Assembly: GCA_017550445.1 (NCBI GenBank)
Contig: JAFZOV010000016.1
Coordinates: 1 to 8,546, forward strand
DNA from: Fibrobacter sp.
GTDB taxonomy: Bacteria > Fibrobacterota > Fibrobacteria > Fibrobacterales > Fibrobacteraceae
Direction: 5' to 3'
DNA: 8,546 bases
Part shown: one piece after another, positions 6,504-8,546 of the stretch
Numbering within the stretch: position 1 is the first letter of the stretch
Layout of the letters: every line of letters starts with the position of its first letter
Program-made: the position numbers and the translations under genes
Notes under the pieces: model-generated
Told to the model about the DNA's origin: nothing
Database searches by the model: none
What the model saw: the letters and a program-made list of their open reading frames with translations, nothing else

Positions 6504-7445
6504 TTACTTGATTGCAAGCATTGCCGAGATAACATCTTCAGATACGTTCTGCGAACGGAGATATTCGGCTCTGCGATTGTTTACTGCTTCATTTTTAGCG
6601 TCGCTGGCAGCCTTGCCCTTGAGATAGAATTCGGCTTCAATCGCCTCGCGTACATGATCTTGTTCTGACATTTGAGCCTCCATTTCATTCAACATTCCCG
6701 GCTTCACGCGGCTCACGCGCAAACGTTCGAGAGCCTCCGTAAAAATCGGGTCTTTGGATTTTGGGACTTCGAGCGGACCTTCGGAGATGAGTCTCAGCCA
6801 AAAGTCTTCCCGCGATACAACGCCCTTGCGCAACTTAATAAAGTTCGGCAAGTCAATGATAATATACCTATTTTTCGTGAAAAGTGGTTGCGCCTTTTTG
6901 TTGCCATCGCTATTCAGCACTTCGGATTCACTGTAAAACGACCAAAAATCTTTAAAAATGCTCTCGGAATTGAGAATCGGGAAGTTGCAGAACCAAATGG
7001 AAACTGTTTCGGGAATCTCATAATAGCGATACCTACGTTCCCCTTCGCTGAGTGACTTGAATGCCTCCGAGCGGTTGTACTCGTATTTGCCACGGAGTGT
7101 CAAAAAGGCGTTGTACAACTGCATCCTGTCGAGGATGAAGGAGTGCGTGCAATTCTGCATTTCCACGTTGATATACCGTTTGTCCTTGGTCGATACCCAG
7201 ACATCGAGGCGGGAAGGGTTCTTTTCAGGCATGAAGATGTCAAGGGGTTTTTCGAATTCGTACTTGAGATCGGTGATTTCGCGAGAGCCATCGAGTTCGA
7301 GAACGCTGTTGAGTACATCACGGATGGTGTCCTTGTCGTCCATCAGGATGCGGAACGTGGCTTCGAACCTTGGCAACAGAAATTCTTCGCCTTTTTCATC
7401 CCTGACGATATAGTAAGGCGTTGGCTTAGGTTTTTCAAGCATCAT
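6504..7445 (-). CDS. Rpn-family (PD-(D/E)XK) nuclease / putative transposase
   Basis: The 313-residue product fits the Rpn/PDDEXK_2 family, DNA endonuclease-like proteins linked to recombination and often annotated as transposases. Seen: an N-terminal FEATFRILMDD block (28-37) corresponding to the family's conserved FKxxF region; Asp81 in SRLDVWV; the E-x-Q motif in NVEMQ (Glu95, Gln97); DRMQLYNA (106-113); and the strand TVSIWFCNFPIL (147-158). The predicted active site (Asp81, Glu95, Gln97) looks intact and the length is normal, so the gene appears whole. The C-terminal end (YLKGKAASDAKNE, then YLRSQNVSEDVISAMLAIK) resembles the helical tail of this family. The start MM at 7445 is chosen because AAGGA lies 5 nt upstream; the frame extends to 7481 without a ribosome site. 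No flanking terminal inverted repeats are evident. The gene is convergent with the EAL gene and shares its terminator. Confidence 0.88.
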   Translation of the reverse strand: MMLEKPKPTPYYIVRDEKGEEFLLPRFEATFRILMDDKDTIRDVLNSVLELDGSREITDLKYEFEKPLDIFMPEKNPSRLDVWVSTKDKRYINVEMQNCTHSFILDRMQLYNAFLTLRGKYEYNRSEAFKSLSEGERRYRYYEIPETVSIWFCNFPILNSESIFKDFWSFYSESEVLNSDGNKKAQPLFTKNRYIIIDLPNFIKLRKGVVSREDFWLRLISEGPLEVPKSKDPIFTEALERLRVSRVKPGMLNEMEAQMSEQDHVREAIEAEFYLKGKAASDAKNEAVNNRRAEYLRSQNVSEDVISAMLAIK

Positions 7446-7490
7446 AGTAATCCTTATTGAGTATGTTCTACAGAGACCCATTGGGGGCCC

Positions 7491-7496
7491 CTTATA
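7491..7496 (-). promoter_or_regulatory. Candidate -10 (TATAAG) for the Rpn-family gene
   Basis: TTAGTATAAG on the minus strand lies about 45 nt before the start codon and is followed at once by the 8-bp palindrome GGGGCCCC (7484-7491). No matching -35 is recognisable. Confidence 0.3.
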
Positions 7497-7563
7497 CTAA
7501 CACGCTTTTTTCGGACTACCTGAGACTTGTTCTTGGAAAATTTTACAATGATTTACAAAAGAC

Positions 7564-7604
7564 GGGAAATCTCGCAACGCTCAGTTGCTTTCGGGTTAAT
7601 TTCC
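7564..7604. other. Nested inverted repeats able to form a branched or long hairpin
   Basis: GGAAAT (7565-7570) pairs with ATTTCC (7599-7604) and encloses GCAAC (7574-7578) paired with GTTGC (7584-7588). On the minus strand this structure follows the small-RNA terminator directly and is itself followed by CGTCTTTT, so it could act as a back-up terminator. It may also be chance in a noncoding stretch. Confidence 0.35.
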
Positions 7605-7606
7605 GC

Positions 7607-7665
7607 AAAAAAAGCGAGGAACTTCCTCGCTAGAGATGGACCTGGGTCTTTCGACCAGCCCGATG
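7607..7665 (-). ncRNA. Candidate small RNA with GNRA hairpin and Rho-independent terminator
   Basis: Read on the minus strand, a TATATT box (7677-7672) predicts a start near 7665. The transcript would contain CTGGTC-GAAA-GACCCAG (7658-7642), a GAAA tetraloop hairpin with one bulged base. It then has AGCGAGGAA-G-TTCCTCGCT (7631-7613), a perfect 9-bp inverted repeat, followed by a T-run (complement of 7607-7612). The product would be about 60 nt. No -35 is clear and no RNA family is recognised. The terminator is the strong part; because no minus-strand protein gene lies close upstream, a local RNA is the simplest source of transcription for it to stop. Confidence 0.48.
7613..7631 (-). terminator. 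Rho-independent terminator, minus strand
   Basis: Perfect inverted repeat AGCGAGGAA / TTCCTCGCT around a single base, with an A-run at 7607-7613 that reads as T on the minus strand. The + strand has no T-run after the stem, so the direction is clear. Confidence 0.8.
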
Positions 7666-7671
7666 GAAATC

Positions 7672-7677
7672 AATATA
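7672..7677 (-). promoter_or_regulatory. TATATT -10 box of the minus-strand small RNA
   Basis: The hexamer TATATT on the minus strand is about 7 nt before the predicted RNA start. The base run at the -35 distance (CATAGA) is not a good match, so the promoter is tentative. Confidence 0.35.
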
Positions 7678-7726
7678 GCTTTTTTAGGTGAGAGTCTATG
7701 GCTGGAGATGGGGACTGTTCTGCCTA

Positions 7727-7755
7727 TTGCATTCAGAAACAAATGAATGTATATT
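7727..7755 (+). promoter_or_regulatory. Sigma-70-type promoter (TTGCAT, 17 nt, TATATT)
   Basis: TTGCAT at 7727-7732 and TATATT at 7750-7755 have the ideal 17-nt spacing and predict a start near 7762. This is the best two-part promoter match in the window, and the structured, terminated segment to 7894 lies directly downstream. Confidence 0.55.
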
Positions 7756-7761
7756 TGCATC

Positions 7762-7894
7762 AACAGGACCCCTCGCACCTCTCGCAGAAGTGTCCCAGAG
7801 GGGACATTGTGATTTTAGAGTCCTTGGTAGGTGAAGGTCGGCTCCGTGCCGTGCGTTTCTTTGGAAACCTAGCCGCTGTCGGGACTCTTTTTTT
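7762..7894 (+). ncRNA. Candidate structured small RNA ending in a Rho-independent terminator
   Basis: Downstream of the 7727-7755 promoter, about 133 nt show several stems. TGTCCC-AGAG-GGGACA (7791-7806) is a perfect 6-bp tetraloop hairpin. GAGTCC (7818-7823) pairs with GGACTC (7882-7887) and encloses CGGCT (7839-7843) with AGCCG (7871-7875), which in turn encloses GTTTC-TTTG-GAAAC (7855-7868). Seven T (7888-7894) follow the outer stem. Alternative pairings exist: CCCCTC near 7770 with GAGGGG at 7798-7803, and TAGGT 7828-7832 with ACCTA 7867-7871, which hints at switching. It does not look like tRNA, tmRNA, RNase P, SRP or 6S RNA to me. No gene follows on this strand within 500 nt, so a stand-alone RNA fits better than a riboswitch. 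Family and function are unknown. Confidence 0.52.
7882..7894 (+). terminator. Terminator T-run closing the candidate small RNA
   Basis: GGACTC pairs with GAGTCC at 7818-7823 as the outer stem of a branched structure and is followed by seven T. The distal arm makes this less canonical than a simple hairpin terminator, but the position directly after the structured region supports it. Confidence 0.5.
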
Positions 7895-7986
7895 ATTTGA
7901 CAGTTATTTGATAAAAATTGTCCGAGAAACGCTAAAGTGCAGAAATTTGCTTAAAATCGCCATATTCTTATTTGACGGTTATTTGA
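7893..7986 (+). repeat. Two copies of a 19-bp doublet of TTATTTGA, 75 bp apart
   Basis: TTATTTGA occurs at 7893-7900 and 7904-7911, and again at 7968-7975 and 7979-7986. Each pair has an 11-bp period (one helical turn), and the pairs are 75 bp apart (about seven turns). The two 19-bp doublets differ at one base (A/G). The first overlaps the small-RNA terminator T-run. They could be paired binding sites or remnants of a duplication. Confidence 0.5.
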
Positions 7987-8231
7987 TGAATTGGGTGTCG
8001 CGGAGCGTCATCTTCTGCAAGGCAAAAGTGACAGATGCCCCTATATGCAATACCTCGTAAAATTTTCTATTTTACGAGATGATTGCGAGCTTTTTACGAG
8101 CCTTTAATTCTGAAAATGGCGAAATTTGCCTAAAAATAGCATTTTGATCTCGTAAATTAATTGCTGATCCTTGTTTTTTAAGAGGTCTTAAGGATAAAAT
8201 TAAGAGGTTTGCTCCAAACAAAAACGGCATT
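7895..8231. other. AT-rich intergenic stretch without a convincing gene
   Basis: Apart from the second TTATTTGA doublet and the CTCGTAAA sites, this stretch holds an imperfect repeat GAAATTTGC(T/C)TAAAA (7942-7963 and 8121-8142, 17 of 22 matching), the short-loop palindrome TTAAGA-GG-TCTTAA (8178-8191) and a direct repeat TTAAGAGGT (8178-8186, 8200-8208). Open frames crossing it have no ribosome site or recognisable protein content. No terminator with a T-run is seen for the small membrane protein gene that ends at 8232. Confidence 0.5.
8054..8157. repeat. Four CTCGTAAA / TTTACGAG sites, two forming a perfect 10-bp inverted repeat
   Basis: CTCGTAAAAT (8054-8063) and ATTTTACGAG (8069-8078) form a perfect inverted repeat around TTTCT. 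TTTTACGAG recurs at 8092-8100 and CTCGTAAAT at 8149-8157. No T-run follows the hairpin immediately on either strand, so an operator-like or mobile-element-end role is more plausible than a terminator, but this is inference. Confidence 0.5.
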
Positions 8232-8384
8232 TTACCCTCCGCAGAACGCCAGTGACGCCACAATCCCCACGATAATCAGGAACGGCAAAACCTTCAGTAG
8301 CAGCGTGATGGCGCATGCGTCTCCCGCATCGTCAGCTCCGAAAAGGGCCAAAATCCCAAGAACTATAAGGAACGTCGTCAGCAT
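8232..8384 (-). CDS. Small hydrophobic (membrane) protein, 50 residues
   Basis: An ATG at 8384 opens a 50-codon frame ending at TAA (8232-8234). The product starts MLTTFLIVLGILALFGADDA, then has a short polar stretch GDAC, then a second hydrophobic run from AITLLLKVLPFL to VASLAFCGG, so two short membrane helices with an acidic turn (ADDAGD) are likely. A ribosome site GAGG (8392-8389) within AAGGGCGAGG lies 4 nt before the ATG, and a TATATT box sits 17 nt before it. This combination of promoter, ribosome site and coherent hydrophobic pattern supports a real gene below usual size cut-offs. I recognise no family. Small hydrophobic size could suit a type I toxin or a regulatory membrane peptide, but there is no antisense RNA evidence. 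Confidence 0.6.
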   Translation of the reverse strand: MLTTFLIVLGILALFGADDAGDACAITLLLKVLPFLIIVGIVASLAFCGG

Positions 8385-8401
8385 AGAACCTCGCCCTTAC
8401 A

Positions 8402-8407
8402 AATATA
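8402..8407 (-). promoter_or_regulatory. TATATT -10 box of the small membrane protein gene
   Basis: TATATT on the minus strand predicts a start near 8395, leaving a leader of about 11 nt that still contains the GAGG ribosome site. A TTGTCA at 8434-8429 is the nearest -35-like match, but its spacing (21 nt) is too long. Confidence 0.42.
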
Positions 8408-8470
8408 CAGACCGAAAATATCAAAATTTGACAATCGGCTGTTTTGCTAGAAAAATGCTTTTTTTAGTAT

Positions 8471-8546
8471 GGAGGGGGAGGAATCCCCCTGGCTCCAGCC
8501 CCGTGGCCGGGTCTTCCGCGCACCCCCACTGCGGGGCTCAGACGCC
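8471..8546. repeat. GC-rich hairpin block, likely a dispersed repeat cut by the window end
   Basis: Composition changes sharply from AT-rich to very GC-rich at about 8471. AGGGGGA-GGAA-TCCCCCT (8473-8490) is a perfect 7-bp hairpin with a GNRA-type loop. AGCCCCG (8497-8503) pairs with CGGGGCT (8532-8538). No T-run follows on either strand, so it is not a terminator. A frame from ATG 8469 stays open to the edge, but its content is that of the repeat rather than a recognisable protein. Confidence 0.42.

Noticed and set aside
7596..7778. 60-codon minus-strand frame
   Set aside because: It ends inside the terminator region, has no ribosome site and overlaps the candidate small RNA.
7818..7887. 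tRNA or riboswitch reading of the nested stem
   Set aside because: There is no T-loop or anticodon arm, and no coding region follows on the + strand.
7893..7986. Short direct repeats as a CRISPR array
   Set aside because: The units are 8-19 bp with only two spaced copies and no cas genes.
7698..8060. 120-codon + strand frame with AGGTGAG before its ATG
   Set aside because: The ribosome site is fair, but the frame runs through the promoter, hairpins and T-run of the candidate RNA, resembles no protein and its in-frame repeat copies differ by amino-acid-changing bases.
8072..8263. 63-codon minus-strand frame
   Set aside because: It overlaps the end of the small membrane protein gene in another frame and has a basic, patternless composition.
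8428..8456. TTGACA at 8428 as a + strand promoter
   Set aside because: The -35 is perfect, but the -10 at 17 nt is AAAAAT and no supported gene follows inside the window.
8469..8546. Open + strand frame from ATG 8469 to the window end
   Set aside because: Its 26 codons lie wholly in the GC-rich hairpin block and resemble no protein.

Overview
The window looks like a piece of a Gram-negative bacterial chromosome of middling GC content, most like Fibrobacter or a relative in the Fibrobacterota. That placement is my impression, drawn from the lipoprotein with a TPR-like body, the large multidomain c-di-GMP protein, the Rpn-type nuclease and the recurring TATATT box before starts. No marker gene is present to prove it.

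Left part (1-1839, + strand): the RGG-rich tail of an RNA-binding protein, probably a DEAD-box helicase. Next is a rhamnan-synthesis-F (RgpF)-like glycan protein whose GTG start and Shine-Dalgarno lie inside a dispersed ATTGC...GCAAT repeat. Then comes a membrane-anchored thioredoxin-fold protein with a CPHC active site. The last two genes are 27 nt apart and probably co-transcribed.

Middle part (1842-6483): a minus-strand lipoprotein with helical TPR-like repeats converges on the thioredoxin gene, with only 2 nt between the stop codons. Divergent from it is a 1066-residue soluble protein: PAS-like region, degenerate GGDEF (TNDHF), intact EAL phosphodiesterase, pseudo-receiver lacking the phosphoacceptor Asp, second PAS-like region and an unrecognised C-terminal domain. 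It is predicted to degrade c-di-GMP under control of non-catalytic sensor domains. A perfect 12-bp inverted repeat flanked by T-runs on both sides ends this gene and the convergent Rpn gene.

Right part (6504-8546): a minus-strand Rpn/PD-(D/E)XK nuclease gene, then about 790 bp without a convincing protein gene. This stretch holds two divergent candidate small RNAs, each with a TATATT box, hairpins and a Rho-independent terminator, then an AT-rich stretch with short direct repeats and four TTTACGAG-type sites. A 50-codon gene for a very hydrophobic small protein follows on the minus strand. The window ends in a GC-rich, hairpin-forming block that looks like a dispersed repeat cut by the window edge.

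The genes do not form one pathway. The items most worth a second look are the two candidate small RNAs, the EAL protein with three degenerate signalling modules, the gene start supplied by a repeat, and the small membrane protein.
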